From contig NZ_RJVR01000327.1 of the NCBI RefSeq assembly GCF_003999195.1, positions 1 to 64,000 of the forward strand: DNA of 64,000 bases, written 5' to 3'. This stretch comes from Streptomyces soli. GTDB lineage: Bacteria > Actinomycetota > Actinomycetes > Streptomycetales > Streptomycetaceae. Positions 9,169-18,052 of this stretch are shown in pieces. Each line of letters begins with the position of its first letter. Position 1 is the stretch's first letter. A program made the translations under genes and the position numbers. The notes beneath the pieces are model-generated. The model was not told the DNA's origin. It made no database searches and saw only the letters and a program-made list of their open reading frames with translations.

Positions 9169-11296
9169 CGTGCTCGCCTTCGGTCAGAGTCGTGGCGCGT
9201 GGGCTGGCGGCGGCGGCCGCAGGGCGTCCGGCGGCCTGGAGGTACAGGTCCTCGAATGTGGACAGCGTACGGCGGATGTCGTGCTCGGCGACGATCTTCC
9301 GGCTGGCCTGTCCCATCCGCCGGCGGGCGGAGGGGGCGTCGAGGAGGGTGGTGAGGAAGGTGGCGAGGGCGCGGACGTCGCCCGGCGGGAAGAGGTAGCC
9401 GTTGCGGCCCGGGTGGACCAGGTGCGGCAGTGCCATCGCGTCGGCCGCGACGACGGGCTTGCCGGCCGCCATGGCCTCCATAGTGGCCAGGCTCTGCAGT
9501 TCGGCGGTGCCGGGCATGCAGAAGACGTCGCAGCGGGCGTAGGCGGCCAGCACCTCCTGGTCGGCGGCCAGGCCGTGGAAGGTGACGCGGTCCTGGATGC
9601 CGAGGTCGCGTGCCAGTGCCTCCAGGGCGGGGCGGCAGGAGCCGTCACCGACGATCTCGGCCCGGACGGGTCGTTGCTCGGCCAGCAGTGCCAGGGCGCG
9701 CAGGAGTTCGTGGACGTTCTTCTCCTTGTCGAGGCGGCCCACGAACAGCACGCGTGGTTCCGTGTCGCCGCCGTCCGCGGTGGGCTGGGAGAAGCGGTCC
9801 AGGTCCAGGCCGCACGACACCGGACGGGCCGGGACGTCCAGGCCGTTTTCGTGCAGCAGCCGCACTGCCCTGGGGGTGGGCGCGGTGACGGCGTGGGCGC
9901 GGCGGAAGACGCGTACGAGGTCGCGCCAGGCGAACCGGCAGGCCGCGTCGGCGACCCGGGCGGGAAGCCGGGTGAAGCCGAGGAGGTTCTCCGGCATGAA
10001 GTGGTTGGTGGCCACCACGGGTATCCGGCGCCGGTGCGCGGCGGCGGCCAGCGTCCGGCAGACGGAGAAGTGGGACTGGATGTGCACCACGTCGGGGGTG
10101 ATCCGCTCCAGCAGCCGGGCCGCGGGCCGGGCGGTCTGCCAGGGCAGGCTGACGCGGAAGGTGGGGTGGAACGGGGTGCGGTGGGAAGGCAGCCGGTGCA
10201 CGGTGATCCCCCTCTCCACGGTGGTACCCGGACCGGCCTCCGTCGCGGGGCAGATGATGTGGACCTCGTGTCCCCGGCCGCGGAGTCCCTCGGCGAGCCG
10301 CTGGGCGAAGTTCGCCGCCCCGTTGACGTCCGGCGGGTAGGTGTCGGCGCCGATGACGACGCGTTGCGGTTGGTCCGGGGGACCTTGCATGGCGTACTCC
10401 TGCGGTGGTGAGGGCCGGCTGTCGGGCGGAAGGCCCGGGGTGAGGTGGGGGAAGGGGGTGGTACGGGTGATGTGGAGCACGCCCGAGAAGGCGAGTCCCC
10501 AGCAGGCCAGTCCAGCGGCGGCGGTGACCGGCGAGAGCCCCGGGGCCTCGCCGAGCAGACCGATCCCGATCACGACGGCGGTGAACGGGTCGGCCAGGGT
10601 CAGACAGGCGACCGTGACCTCCGGCGGTCCCGCTGCCTGGGCGCTCTGGACGAGCAGGAAACCGGCGAGCACCGTGAGCGCCAGAGCGGCGAGCGTGCCG
10701 CACAGCACAAGGCTGACGCCGGACGACGTGAACTCCTCCCCCGCCGCCCGCACCAGTACCGACATGCAGCCGTACGCGCTTCCCGCGCCGATGGCCAGGG
10801 CCAGGCACCGTCCCGGGCCAGGCAGCAACCTGGCGACCACGACGCAGCAGACCAGGGCCGACAGGACCAGCAGCCCGGCCCACAGCTGGGCCGACGCCGT
10901 GACGGAGGTGGCCACGGTGACGTGTGCGGCGAGCGCCGCGAACCCTCCGGCGCCGACGACCACCGCCAGCAGAGCGATCCCGGTGCCCGGGCCGAGGGGG
11001 GCGCGGCGGGCCCACAGCCCCCACAGCACACTCATCACGACGGCGCTCACGCCCAGCGGCTGCACGACTGTCACGGGCGCCAGCTGCAGGGCGACGAAGT
11101 GCAACGCCCCACCCGAGACCTGCAGCACCAGCCCCGCCACCCAGCGCGGTCGCCGGGCGAGCGCCGCCAGTGTGGCGGGCTTCCCCGGCACCGGGCCGGC
11201 GGACGCCGTGTGCGTGGCCTGGTGCTGGAGCCGTGCGCCCACCGTGTAACAGAAAGCGTCGAACAGGGCCAGGGCGATGGCGAGTACGGTCATCAC
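9140..11296 (-). CDS. EamA/DMT-type transporter fused in frame to a GT4 glycosyltransferase
   Basis: One 718-codon frame holds two proteins. Residues 1-290 are a multi-span membrane domain typical of actinobacterial DMT transporters (ARLQHQATHTAS, LQLAPVTVVQPLGVSAVVMS). Residues 303-718 are a GT-B fold glycosyltransferase: GADTYPPDVNGAANFAQRLA, VVHIQSHFS, VLFVGRLDKEKNVHELL and the EX7E-like ELQSLATMEAMAAGKP. An internal ATG at 10390 is preceded by AGGAG with 6-bp spacing, so the transferase may also be made alone. Mannosyltransferases of this type act on membrane lipids. The GTG start at 11296 overlaps the upstream DUF998 stop; ATG at 11293 is an alternative. Whether the fusion is real biology or a lost stop codon is open. 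Confidence 0.85.
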   Translation of the reverse strand: MMTVLAIALALFDAFCYTVGARLQHQATHTASAGPVPGKPATLAALARRPRWVAGLVLQVSGGALHFVALQLAPVTVVQPLGVSAVVMSVLWGLWARRAPLGPGTGIALLAVVVGAGGFAALAAHVTVATSVTASAQLWAGLLVLSALVCCVVVARLLPGPGRCLALAIGAGSAYGCMSVLVRAAGEEFTSSGVSLVLCGTLAALALTVLAGFLLVQSAQAAGPPEVTVACLTLADPFTAVVIGIGLLGEAPGLSPVTAAAGLACWGLAFSGVLHITRTTPFPHLTPGLPPDSRPSPPQEYAMQGPPDQPQRVVIGADTYPPDVNGAANFAQRLAEGLRGRGHEVHIICPATEAGPGTTVERGITVHRLPSHRTPFHPTFRVSLPWQTARPAARLLERITPDVVHIQSHFSVCRTLAAAAHRRRIPVVATNHFMPENLLGFTRLPARVADAACRFAWRDLVRVFRRAHAVTAPTPRAVRLLHENGLDVPARPVSCGLDLDRFSQPTADGGDTEPRVLFVGRLDKEKNVHELLRALALLAEQRPVRAEIVGDGSCRPALEALARDLGIQDRVTFHGLAADQEVLAAYARCDVFCMPGTAELQSLATMEAMAAGKPVVAADAMALPHLVHPGRNGYLFPPGDVRALATFLTTLLDAPSARRRMGQASRKIVAEHDIRRTLSTFEDLYLQAAGRPAAAAASPRATTLTEGEHDEYAARSGR

Positions 11297-11973
11297 CGGC
11301 TCCGGCCACCGCGCAGCGCGTCGGCCATCGCGAACAGCAACGCGACCTCAAGCCCGAGCGTCACCCGCTCCGCCAGCCCGAGCAGCCCGGCGGCCCGTAC
11401 GGCCGCAGGAGACACCGGCCGCGTCACGCTGACGTGCGTACCGAGGAAGAGTAGCGCGGCCGCCGAACTCGCCCAGGACAGGCGGCGTATCCGTCGCGCC
11501 CGCGCGCTCACCGGAAGGTGGCGGCGCAGCCGGCCGGCCAGCAGGAGACCGGCGACGGGCAGCGCGGCCACCGAAGCCCCCGCCGCATGGCGGTGCACCA
11601 GTCCGCTCACGGACGGGACGCCGCCCGCCGGGTCGGTGGGAAAGAGCGCACAGAGCGACAGCCCGGCGCACCCCACCCCCAACGCGGTCGGCGCGATCGT
11701 CCCGACGGGCAGCCGGCTGTGCAGCAGACCGGCGAGCACCACCGCAGACCCTGCTGCGGCGGATCCGACACAGGCCGTGAACAGCTTCGCGGCACCGTCG
11801 TGCAGTGCGTAGTCGCTGAGCGTCTGCGCGACCGGATCCACCTGCTCGGCCCACCCCAGGTGAAGCATCGCGGCCAGAGCGACCGAACCGGCGAGGGCGG
11901 TCCGGGCCGCCGACGTGAGCTGCTCCGTATCAGGGTGACCAGCAGCGGTCGGCGGTGAGAGAAAAGGGTGCAT
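11293..11973 (-). CDS. DUF998-family integral membrane protein
   Basis: A 226-residue protein with about six hydrophobic segments and the DUF998 pattern: a loop with VDPVAQTLSDYALHDGAAKLF before the second helix, a CALFPTDPAG loop, and VHRHAAG before a later helix. Function is not established for the family. The ATG at 11973 is chosen because the preceding in-frame sequence is not membrane-like; an upstream extension to 12084 is formally open. Its TGA overlaps the start of the transporter/glycosyltransferase gene, so the genes are translationally coupled. Confidence 0.8.
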   Translation of the reverse strand: MHPFLSPPTAAGHPDTEQLTSAARTALAGSVALAAMLHLGWAEQVDPVAQTLSDYALHDGAAKLFTACVGSAAAGSAVVLAGLLHSRLPVGTIAPTALGVGCAGLSLCALFPTDPAGGVPSVSGLVHRHAAGASVAALPVAGLLLAGRLRRHLPVSARARRIRRLSWASSAAALLFLGTHVSVTRPVSPAAVRAAGLLGLAERVTLGLEVALLFAMADALRGGRSR

Positions 11974-12420
11974 GCCTGCCACACAACGGGTGCTGGATAA
12001 GGCGCCTACCACTCGTCGTGTGAAGCTTCCATGAAGCGGATCTCCTCCCCGCGCGAGCCGGTCGCCGGAAACCCGCGCGCCCACCAGCTCCCCCGACGGG
12101 GCTGGTGGGTGCGGCAGGATTGGTCAGGCACGCCGGACGGCTGGAAGGTGAGCGCCGTCGACGCCCTCTGAACGGCGGCGCGCTGAACAGCCGCAACACC
12201 GCGTCGAGGGTCTTCTGCCGGCGGCCCGCCTTCGCACTGCGGACCCGTTGACTGCTATGCGTCGACCCTGGCCTGCGCGTTTCGCTTCGCGCCTGAGTCC
12301 AGTTCTTGAGCGCCACCTCCGGCTCCGGGCCTAATTCACACGACATGGCGCAACGGATCTGGAACGCTTCCGGGCCGGGACGCGAACGACCTGGGCGCGG
12401 GCGGACGGAGTATGGGATCG
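11974..12420. other. Gene-free divergent interval
   Basis: About 450 bp lie between the divergent DUF998 and GNAT starts. Apart from the hairpin at 12080-12109, no gene, RNA or repeat can be supported. A minus-strand stretch around 12150-12260 reads like protein but matches nothing I recognise. Confidence 0.4.
12080..12109. terminator. Strong inverted repeat, terminator-like
   Basis: CCCACCAGC (12080-12088) and GCTGGTGGG (12101-12109) form a perfect 9-bp stem. The loop can pair further (CCCC with CGGGG). There is no T-tract, as is usual in Streptomyces. It lies between two divergent genes, so it either ends a transcript of a lost gene or is regulatory. Confidence 0.5.
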
Positions 12421-13101
12421 ATGAGTTTCAAGCTTGAGGGGCCGGTCCTCGAAGGCGCGCTCGTGCGTCTGGAGCCACTGGATCACCGTCATGCGGCGGA
12501 TCTGGCCGTGGCGGCGGAAGAGGACCGCAGCTCGTACCGATTCACCTGGGTGCCCAGGGCGGCGGAGGTCGAGCAGTACATCGATGCGCAGCTCGCCCGG
12601 GCCGCGACCGGGAAGCTCGCCCCGTACGCGCAGGTGGCGAAGTCGTCGGGGCGAGCAGTCGGGGCTACGGCCTACTGGGAGCCACGGTCGTGGCTGGCGG
12701 AAGACGATTTGAGCGCGATCGAGATCGGTTTCACCTGGCTTGCACACTCGGCTCAGGGCACGGGAGTGAACGTCGAGTCCAAGCTCCTCCTCTTCCGCCA
12801 TGCGTTTGAAAGCTGGGGCGTGGCCCGAGTCGATCTGAAGACGGACGCACGCAACAGCCGCTCCCGGGCCGCGATCGAGGGGGTGGGTGCTCGGTTCGAA
12901 GGTGTGCTACGAAACTGGTCCCGGTCATGGGCGCCGGGCGAGGACGGCCGGCTCCGCGACTCCGCGATTTTCTCGATCACCGCTACGGAGTGGCCGGACT
13001 GTCGGTCTCGGCTGGAGAAGCGGTTGGCCGGTGGCCAGGTCGGGGCACAGCGGCGGGCGCTACGCGACCGGCGGCTGTTCGGCGATCCGGACGGCGCCTG
13101 A
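12421..13101 (+). CDS. GNAT-family N-acetyltransferase (RimJ/RimL-like)
   Basis: A 226-residue protein of the RimJ/RimL type, which transfers acetyl from acetyl-CoA to an amino group of a protein or small molecule. The N-terminus [21 protein letters not shown] is typical. The central strand [18 protein letters not shown] corresponds to the acetyl-CoA-binding region, and [20 protein letters not shown] is the family's C-terminal motif. The ATG at 12421 is favoured over 12412 because GGAG lies about 10 bases ahead of it. The gene converges on the ferredoxin gene and overlaps it by 42 bp. Confidence 0.87.
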   Translation: MSFKLEGPVLEGALVRLEPLDHRHAADLAVAAEEDRSSYRFTWVPRAAEVEQYIDAQLARAATGKLAPYAQVAKSSGRAVGATAYWEPRSWLAEDDLSAIEIGFTWLAHSAQGTGVNVESKLLLFRHAFESWGVARVDLKTDARNSRSRAAIEGVGARFEGVLRNWSRSWAPGEDGRLRDSAIFSITATEWPDCRSRLEKRLAGGQVGAQRRALRDRRLFGDPDGA

Positions 13102-13272
13102 CGGACAGAGGTTGCCGGCTTCGCGGGCGGCGGGCTGGTCGGCAGCTTCGGGGTCGGGCTCGAGGACGGTGACGAGGCCGTCGTCGTCCTGGTCGAAGGT
13201 GCCGGGGGCGGTCAGGGCGCACAGGCCGGCGCCGACGCATACGTCCCGGTCGGCGGTGACGTGCATGGACAC
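13060..13272 (-). CDS. Small [3Fe-4S]/[4Fe-4S] ferredoxin
   Basis: About 70 residues. [11 protein letters not shown] and NLCPSGAV provide the cysteines of a single cluster typical of Streptomyces P450 ferredoxins, with an acidic DQDDDG region between. It shuttles electrons from a ferredoxin reductase to the P450 encoded 20 bp upstream in the same operon. The start is GTG 13272 (AAAGGAG about 5 bases before) or ATG 13266. The gene is short and overlaps the convergent GNAT gene. Confidence 0.9.
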   Translation of the reverse strand: MSMHVTADRDVCVGAGLCALTAPGTFDQDDDGLVTVLEPDPEAADQPAAREAGNLCPSGAVRIAEQPPVA

Positions 13273-13292
13273 TTCCACTCCTTTCGCTGCGG

Positions 13293-14555
13293 TCACCAGG
13301 TGACCGGGAGTTCGTTGACGCCCTGGATCGTCGTGCCGGGGCGCAGCGTCAGTTGCTCGACGGGGACGGCCAGACGCAGCGTGGGAATGCGGTCGAGCAG
13401 GGCGGTGAGGATCACTTCGAGTTCCAGGCGGGCCAGGTTCTGGCCGAGGCACTGGTGCACTCCGTAGCCGAAGGCGATGTGGTGGCGGGGCGAGCGGTGG
13501 ACGTCGAAGGTGTCGGGGTCCTCGAACACCGCCCCGTCGCGGTTGGCGATGGAGTTGGTGACGATCACGCCCTCACCGGCCCGGATGAGCTGGCCGTCGA
13601 TCTCGATGTCGGCCTTGGCGAGGCGACCGCCGGCGACGTCGGCGATGGCCAGATAGCGCAGCAGTTCCTCGACGGCGCCGGGAATGAGGCCGGGGTCGGC
13701 GCGCAGGGCGGCGAGCTGGTCGGGGTGCTCCAACAAGGTGATCACGCTGAGGGAGGTCATCGAGGCCGTGGTCTCGTGGCCGGCGACGAGCAGCAGCAGT
13801 GCGGTCGCGACCAGCTCCTCGCGATCGATCTCGCCGTTGGCCAGTTGCTCGGCGACGAGGCTGCCGAGCATGCCCTGGCCCGCGCCGCCGCCGGGCTCGG
13901 CCTCCAACTTGGTGATCAACCCGCCGAGGTAGCGATCGAGGTCGTCGCGCGCGGCGACCGTATCGGCCGCGTCCGTGGACTGCACCAGACGCCTGCTCGC
14001 GTCCTGGAAGAAGGCGTGGTCGGCGTAGGGCACGCCGAGCATTTGGCAGATCACCATGGAGGGCACCGGCAATGCGAACTGGCTGACCAGGTCGGCGAGC
14101 GGCCCTGCGGCGAGCATCTCGTCGATGAAGCCGTGCACGATCCGCTCGATGTCCGTACGCATGCCCTTGATGCGCTTCACGGTGAAGTCGCTGATCAGCA
14201 TCCGCCGCCGGGTGCCGTGCTCCGGCGGGTCGAGGCTGATGAAGGCGGGGCGGCGGTCCCGCAGGCCCTGGAAGCGCGGCGAGGTGGCGGGAAAGTCGTC
14301 GTGGGTGCGGTCCGAGGACAGCCGGGGGTCGGACAGCAGCTTTCGCGCCGTCTCGTGCTTGGTCACCACCCACGCCTGGCGGCCGTCGTAGAGGGTCACC
14401 CGGCGCAGGGGTTCTTTTTCGTCCCGCAGCCTGGTGTACCCCTCGGGCAGCCGGTACGGGCAGGTGCGGTCGTTCGGGAAGGCGAGGGCGTCTTCGGTGG
14501 GGGGCAGTTCGGTAGGGGCGGTTTCGGTCTGGTGCGTCGCAGCAGTCTCGGTCAT
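13293..14555 (-). CDS. Cytochrome P450, CYP105-like
   Basis: A 420-residue soluble monooxygenase. The I-helix oxygen motif is LVAGHETTASM, the ExxR helix is EELLRY, and the heme loop FGYGVHQCLGQNLARLE carries the cysteine ligand. The overall pattern (FISLDPPEHGTRRRMLISDF and VPSMVICQMLGVPY) suits CYP105, a family of xenobiotic- and macrolide-oxidising enzymes in Streptomyces. It heads an operon with the ferredoxin and is divergent from a TetR gene across a 59-bp gap holding a perfect inverted repeat. This suggests substrate-induced expression. Confidence 0.94.
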   Translation of the reverse strand: MTETAATHQTETAPTELPPTEDALAFPNDRTCPYRLPEGYTRLRDEKEPLRRVTLYDGRQAWVVTKHETARKLLSDPRLSSDRTHDDFPATSPRFQGLRDRRPAFISLDPPEHGTRRRMLISDFTVKRIKGMRTDIERIVHGFIDEMLAAGPLADLVSQFALPVPSMVICQMLGVPYADHAFFQDASRRLVQSTDAADTVAARDDLDRYLGGLITKLEAEPGGGAGQGMLGSLVAEQLANGEIDREELVATALLLLVAGHETTASMTSLSVITLLEHPDQLAALRADPGLIPGAVEELLRYLAIADVAGGRLAKADIEIDGQLIRAGEGVIVTNSIANRDGAVFEDPDTFDVHRSPRHHIAFGYGVHQCLGQNLARLELEVILTALLDRIPTLRLAVPVEQLTLRPGTTIQGVNELPVTW

Positions 14556-14582
14556 CGATCCCCTCGAATCTCCGACGGTTAA

Positions 14583-14597
14583 AGAACTGTCAGTTCT
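14583..14597. promoter_or_regulatory. Probable TetR operator in the P450/TetR divergent promoter
   Basis: AGAACTG-T-CAGTTCT is a perfect inverted repeat with 7-bp arms and one central base. It sits midway in the 59-bp gap between the P450 ATG and the TetR GTG. A second weaker repeat, CTCT-AAT-AGAG, follows at 14596-14606. The position suits a regulator that represses both divergent genes. Direct binding is inferred. Confidence 0.75.
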
Positions 14598-14614
14598 CTA
14601 ATAGAGAGGCTAAA

Positions 14615-15346
14615 GTGCTGCCACAGGGAACGCAACGGCACCTCGGTAAACACTCAGGAGTCACGCTGTCACTGAACGTCAACCCAACCGTCGAATCGGC
14701 CGTCGAATCCGCCGTAGACCACCGTAAAGGGCCCCGCCGCCGCGGCGAGGAACTGGAACGCGCCATTCTGACGGCCGCCCTCGAGGAGCTCACCGAGGTG
14801 GGCTACGCCGGGCTGACCATGGAACGGGTGGCCGCCCGCGCCCGCACCAGCAAGGCCGTCCTCTATCGCCGCTGGCCCGGCCGCGCCGAGCTGGTCGTCG
14901 ACGCGTGCAAGCTGCGCGCCGTCTCCGACGTCGACGTCCCTGACACCGGCGCACTCCGTACGGACGTGATCTCCCTGCTGCAGCAGGTGTCCGCGAAAAT
15001 GGCCAGCGCGCTCGGCGGCATCCTGCGCGGTCTGATCGCCGAGATGACCCGCGATCCCGACTTCGCCAGAATGATCCGGGAACGGGTCCACACCGTCGGC
15101 CCCGCGACGATCCACATCATCCTGGAGCGGGCCGTCGAGCGCGGCGAGGTCGAGCCGTGGATCCTCGAATCCCGGCGGGCCACGGTCGCGATCGATCTGC
15201 TGCGCAATCAGTTCCTGCTCTATGGAGCACCCGTCGAGGACGAGGTCATCAGGGACATCGTCGACGACGTGTATCTGCCGCTGGTCCTGAGCCCGGCCCC
15301 GAACCGGCAGGCTGAGCGCGCGCTGTGCGACGGCCTCAGCTCGTGA
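14615..15346 (+). CDS. TetR-family transcriptional regulator
   Basis: A 243-residue regulator. The N-terminal HTH (about residues 45-95) has ILTAALEELTEVGYAGLTME, then VAARARTSKAVLYRRWPGRA, the usual TetR recognition helix. The C-terminal ligand domain has the VSAKMASALGGILRGLIAEM and TVAIDLLRNQFLLYGAPV pattern of the TetR_C group. The only plausible starts are GTG 14615 or a non-standard codon, and the ribosome site is weak, so the transcript may be nearly leaderless. Divergent from the P450-ferredoxin operon, it is the likely repressor. Confidence 0.9.
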   Translation: MLPQGTQRHLGKHSGVTLSLNVNPTVESAVESAVDHRKGPRRRGEELERAILTAALEELTEVGYAGLTMERVAARARTSKAVLYRRWPGRAELVVDACKLRAVSDVDVPDTGALRTDVISLLQQVSAKMASALGGILRGLIAEMTRDPDFARMIRERVHTVGPATIHIILERAVERGEVEPWILESRRATVAIDLLRNQFLLYGAPVEDEVIRDIVDDVYLPLVLSPAPNRQAERALCDGLSS

Positions 15347-17081
15347 CGGCTCCTGGCCGTTGCATGACGTTCCAGATCCGGGTCGCCACATGCAGGTTCA
15401 GCCTGCTGTCCACGTCGGCGAGATCGGTGCCGCTGATCTCGCGGATCCGCTGGAGCCGGTAGCGGAGCGTGCTGCGGTGGATGGCCAGCGCCTCGGCTGT
15501 CTCGTCGTAGTTCCCGCCACACTCGAAGTACTGGGACAGGGTCTCCACGAGGGCGGTGCAGTGGAGCGCGTCGTAGTCCAGGAGGCGGCCGAGCCAATGC
15601 CGGGCGAACTCCTGGACCTCCTGGTAGTCGTTGCGGGGGCCGAGGAGGCGGTAGAGGCCGAGGTCGTCGAAGGACGTGGTGCCGTACGTTTCGCGGGACC
15701 GCCGGCGGACCTCCAGCGCCCGCAGGGCCTGCTGGTAGGAGCGAGGCATGTCGCCCGGGGCATCGCAGCGGCCCCCGACGCCGATCGCGCCGGCCGCGGT
15801 CCCGGCCTCCCGGGTCAGGGCCGAGTACAGGGCGCCGTCCTGGGGGCTCCCCTGGGTCACCAGCACCACCATGTTCGAGCGGCGGGTCAGCAGCGACCGT
15901 ATGCCGAGGCCCGATGCCGACCGGTCGACGGCACGGACGAAGGAGTCGTCCGCCGTCCGGTCCAGCCACTGGACGGCGACCACGTGGTGGGGCCCGTGGA
16001 GGTCGTGGCCGACCGCCTCGGAGCGGGCGTAGGCGCTCGCGTCGTCCGTGCCGGCCAGCAGATCGTCGACCAGGTCGCGCCTCAGTCGTAGCTCGACCTC
16101 GGCCAGATTCCGTAGATGCGTCAGCTCAAGGGCGAGCGAGGTCGCGGCGTGCTGCAGCGCGAAGACGGTGTGCTCGTCGGCTGTGCCGTCGGGGTCCACG
16201 AGGGCGAGCACCCCGAGCACCTCGCCGCGCGGCTGGGCCAGAGCGATCAGCCGCTCCCTGACCCGCACGGGCTCGAGCCGACGGGCGACCTGCTGCAGCA
16301 TCTCCTCGCGGCGCGCCGGGTCCGCCTTGGGATACGGATCGGGGCGGCCGGGGCCCGCCCAGGCCTTGAGATTGCCGAAACGGTCCTCGATCACCGCGGG
16401 GAGGCCGGTGATCACGTGCAGGGCCCGGGCGATGCCGCTCTCGCCGCCCTCGAGGGCGGCGACCTGGGCGAGAGCGTCATGGACGCCCCGCTGGCGTTCC
16501 AGATCGGACACCGACGTACTCAGCTGCTCCCGCTTGACCGCCAGCTCGTCCCCCAGACGGCGCAGCTCCACGGCGTCCGCACGCTCCCGGCGGCGCGCGG
16601 CCACACCGGCCAGGGCCGCGGCGGCCTGCTGTACGAGCACCGTGAGCAGGAAGGTCTCCTCCTTGCTCGGCCGGGACCGCGCGCCCACGACGAGATAGCC
16701 GCAGAGCCCGCCCAGGCCGCGCAGGGCGAACGCCCAGCCCCAGGCCGAGCCGGAAAGCGCCACAGGCCCGTCCTGTTCGACCAGCTCCCGTACCTGCCGG
16801 TCTACGGCGGCAGTGGCACCGGGCGAGTCGGCAGGGCTGCGGGTCAGGTGCTGATCGACCAGGAGATAGCCGGCCTCGGCGCTGCACGGGCTCACGGAAG
16901 CCACCCGGGCCATCGCCAGGTGGAGGATCTCGCTCTCCTCCTCGCAGCCGGACATGGCGCCGGAGAGTGTGAGCAGGCTGTCCCAGGACCGCACCACCTG
17001 TCGATCCAGGTCGAGAGCGGGCTGGGCTTGTTGCACGTCCCGGTTGGTGTCCGCTGCGATCACCTCGTCGCTGCACCGCAT
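15336..17081 (-). CDS. PucR/CdaR-family regulator with GAF domain
   Basis: About 581 residues. The N-terminal half carries a GAF-like sensor (about 30-175, ESEILHLAMARVASVSP, then WGWAFALRGLGGLCGYLVVG). A helical linker and a second GAF-like region (about 230-340) follow. The C-terminus is the PucR helix-turn-helix: GGNYDETAEALAIHRSTLRY, then RLQRIREISG. Such regulators sense small molecules in nitrogen, purine or sugar-acid metabolism and usually control adjacent genes. It diverges from the stress block starting at 17254, a plausible target. The start is uncertain; ATG 17081 is where recognisable sequence begins. It overlaps the TetR gene tail by 11 bp. Confidence 0.85.
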   Translation of the reverse strand: MRCSDEVIAADTNRDVQQAQPALDLDRQVVRSWDSLLTLSGAMSGCEEESEILHLAMARVASVSPCSAEAGYLLVDQHLTRSPADSPGATAAVDRQVRELVEQDGPVALSGSAWGWAFALRGLGGLCGYLVVGARSRPSKEETFLLTVLVQQAAAALAGVAARRRERADAVELRRLGDELAVKREQLSTSVSDLERQRGVHDALAQVAALEGGESGIARALHVITGLPAVIEDRFGNLKAWAGPGRPDPYPKADPARREEMLQQVARRLEPVRVRERLIALAQPRGEVLGVLALVDPDGTADEHTVFALQHAATSLALELTHLRNLAEVELRLRRDLVDDLLAGTDDASAYARSEAVGHDLHGPHHVVAVQWLDRTADDSFVRAVDRSASGLGIRSLLTRRSNMVVLVTQGSPQDGALYSALTREAGTAAGAIGVGGRCDAPGDMPRSYQQALRALEVRRRSRETYGTTSFDDLGLYRLLGPRNDYQEVQEFARHWLGRLLDYDALHCTALVETLSQYFECGGNYDETAEALAIHRSTLRYRLQRIREISGTDLADVDSRLNLHVATRIWNVMQRPGAVTS

Positions 17082-17253
17082 CCTCGGAGAAAGATCGTGC
17101 CTCCAGTATCCATCCGCCCGCCTGACCCGGCAGGCGGAGCCGGTAGCGGGTTTTTGATCCCACAGGGGCAGGCGCGCACTGCCCGGCCTCGTCACCCTGG
17201 ATGCCGGTGCAGTCCGGCAGGAAAGGCCCCGGCAAGGAAGGACAGGGAACGAC

Positions 17254-17775
17254 ATGGTCGTGATCGACAAGGCTGAACGGGCCATCGCCTCTCGACGTAC
17301 GCCGACGCGGAACGCGCTGTCGACTACCTCTCCGACCAGGGGGTTTCCCGTCGAGAAGGTAGCGATCGTCGGCCACGACGTGCGTCTGGTGGAGCAGGTG
17401 ATCGGCCGGATGGACTACGGCACCGCGGCACTGCACGGCGCGGCGGCCGGTGCCGTCCCCGGCGCCCTCATCGGCTGGATCTTCCGCCTTCTGAACTGGC
17501 TCAACCCCGTCGTTTCGGGGTTGCTACTGGCCCTCTACGGACTGATCTTCGGGGCCATCGTGGGTGCCCTGCTCGGGCTTCTCACGTACGCCCTCCAGGG
17601 CGGCCGCAGGGACTTCGCCTCGGTGAGCGCGATACAGCCCAGCCGGTACGAGGTCGTGGCCGAGGAGGACGTCGCCGACGAGGCGGCCCGGCTGCTGGCA
17701 GGACTGCAGGGGACGACAGGCGACGCTTCCGCCGCGTGGGACGACGGCGGGGCGAAATCCGTCGGGAAATGGTGA
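17254..17775 (+). CDS. YflT-like general stress protein (frame-disturbed N-terminus)
   Basis: A 173-residue protein with the YflT/general-stress-17M pattern: FPVEKVAIVGHDVRLVEQVI, then a glycine-rich double transmembrane stretch (HGAAAGAVPGALIGWIF; LYGLIFGAIVGALLGLL) and a C-terminal IQPSRYEVVAEEDVADEAAR domain. Codons at 17295-17342 do not read like the family. Shifted by one base they give TYADAERAVDYLSDQG, the normal sequence. So two compensating single-base shifts flank this segment, one near 17294 and one in the GGGGG run at 17339-17343. GGAAGGA lies upstream of the ATG. Function of the family is unknown. Confidence 0.82.
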   Translation: MVVIDKAERAIASRRTPTRNALSTTSPTRGFPVEKVAIVGHDVRLVEQVIGRMDYGTAALHGAAAGAVPGALIGWIFRLLNWLNPVVSGLLLALYGLIFGAIVGALLGLLTYALQGGRRDFASVSAIQPSRYEVVAEEDVADEAARLLAGLQGTTGDASAAWDDGGAKSVGKW

Positions 17776-17776
17776 A

Positions 17777-18052
17777 ATGGTGATGCCGATGGTCACCCAG
17801 ACCGATCCGCACCTCGCACTGATAGGCCCGGTGACCCCGCGTACCCCGGAAGGGTGCGAGGAGTGCCTGATCCTGGGTACCCCCTGGGTGCACCTGAGAC
17901 TCTGCCTGACCTGCGGGCACGTCGGCTGCTGCGACTCCTCGCCGGGCAGGCACGCGCGCCGTCATGCCGGTGCCGTGGGTCACCCCATAGTGGCGTCCAT
18001 GGAGCCGGGCGAGAACTGGCGCTGGTGCTTCGTCCACGAGGCCATGGTCTGA
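17777..18052 (+). CDS. UBP-type zinc-finger protein
   Basis: A 91-residue protein that is almost entirely one zf-UBP module: CEEC, then WVHLRLCLTCGHVGCCDSSPGRHARRH and a GHPIVASM tail. In eukaryotes this module binds the C-terminal Gly-Gly of ubiquitin; in actinobacteria it is found beside thioredoxin-reductase-like genes and its role is not established. Its stop overlaps the next gene's ATG (TGATG), so the two are co-translated. A second start at the later in-frame ATG (MVTQTDPH) is possible. Confidence 0.85.
   Translation: MVMPMVTQTDPHLALIGPVTPRTPEGCEECLILGTPWVHLRLCLTCGHVGCCDSSPGRHARRHAGAVGHPIVASMEPGENWRWCFVHEAMV

Noticed and set aside
9128-10411. A long plus-strand frame of 427 codons opposite the glycosyltransferase
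   Set aside because: It is a GC-frame shadow: composition is Gly/Val/Gln-rich and no domain is seen, while the minus strand encodes clear GT4 motifs.
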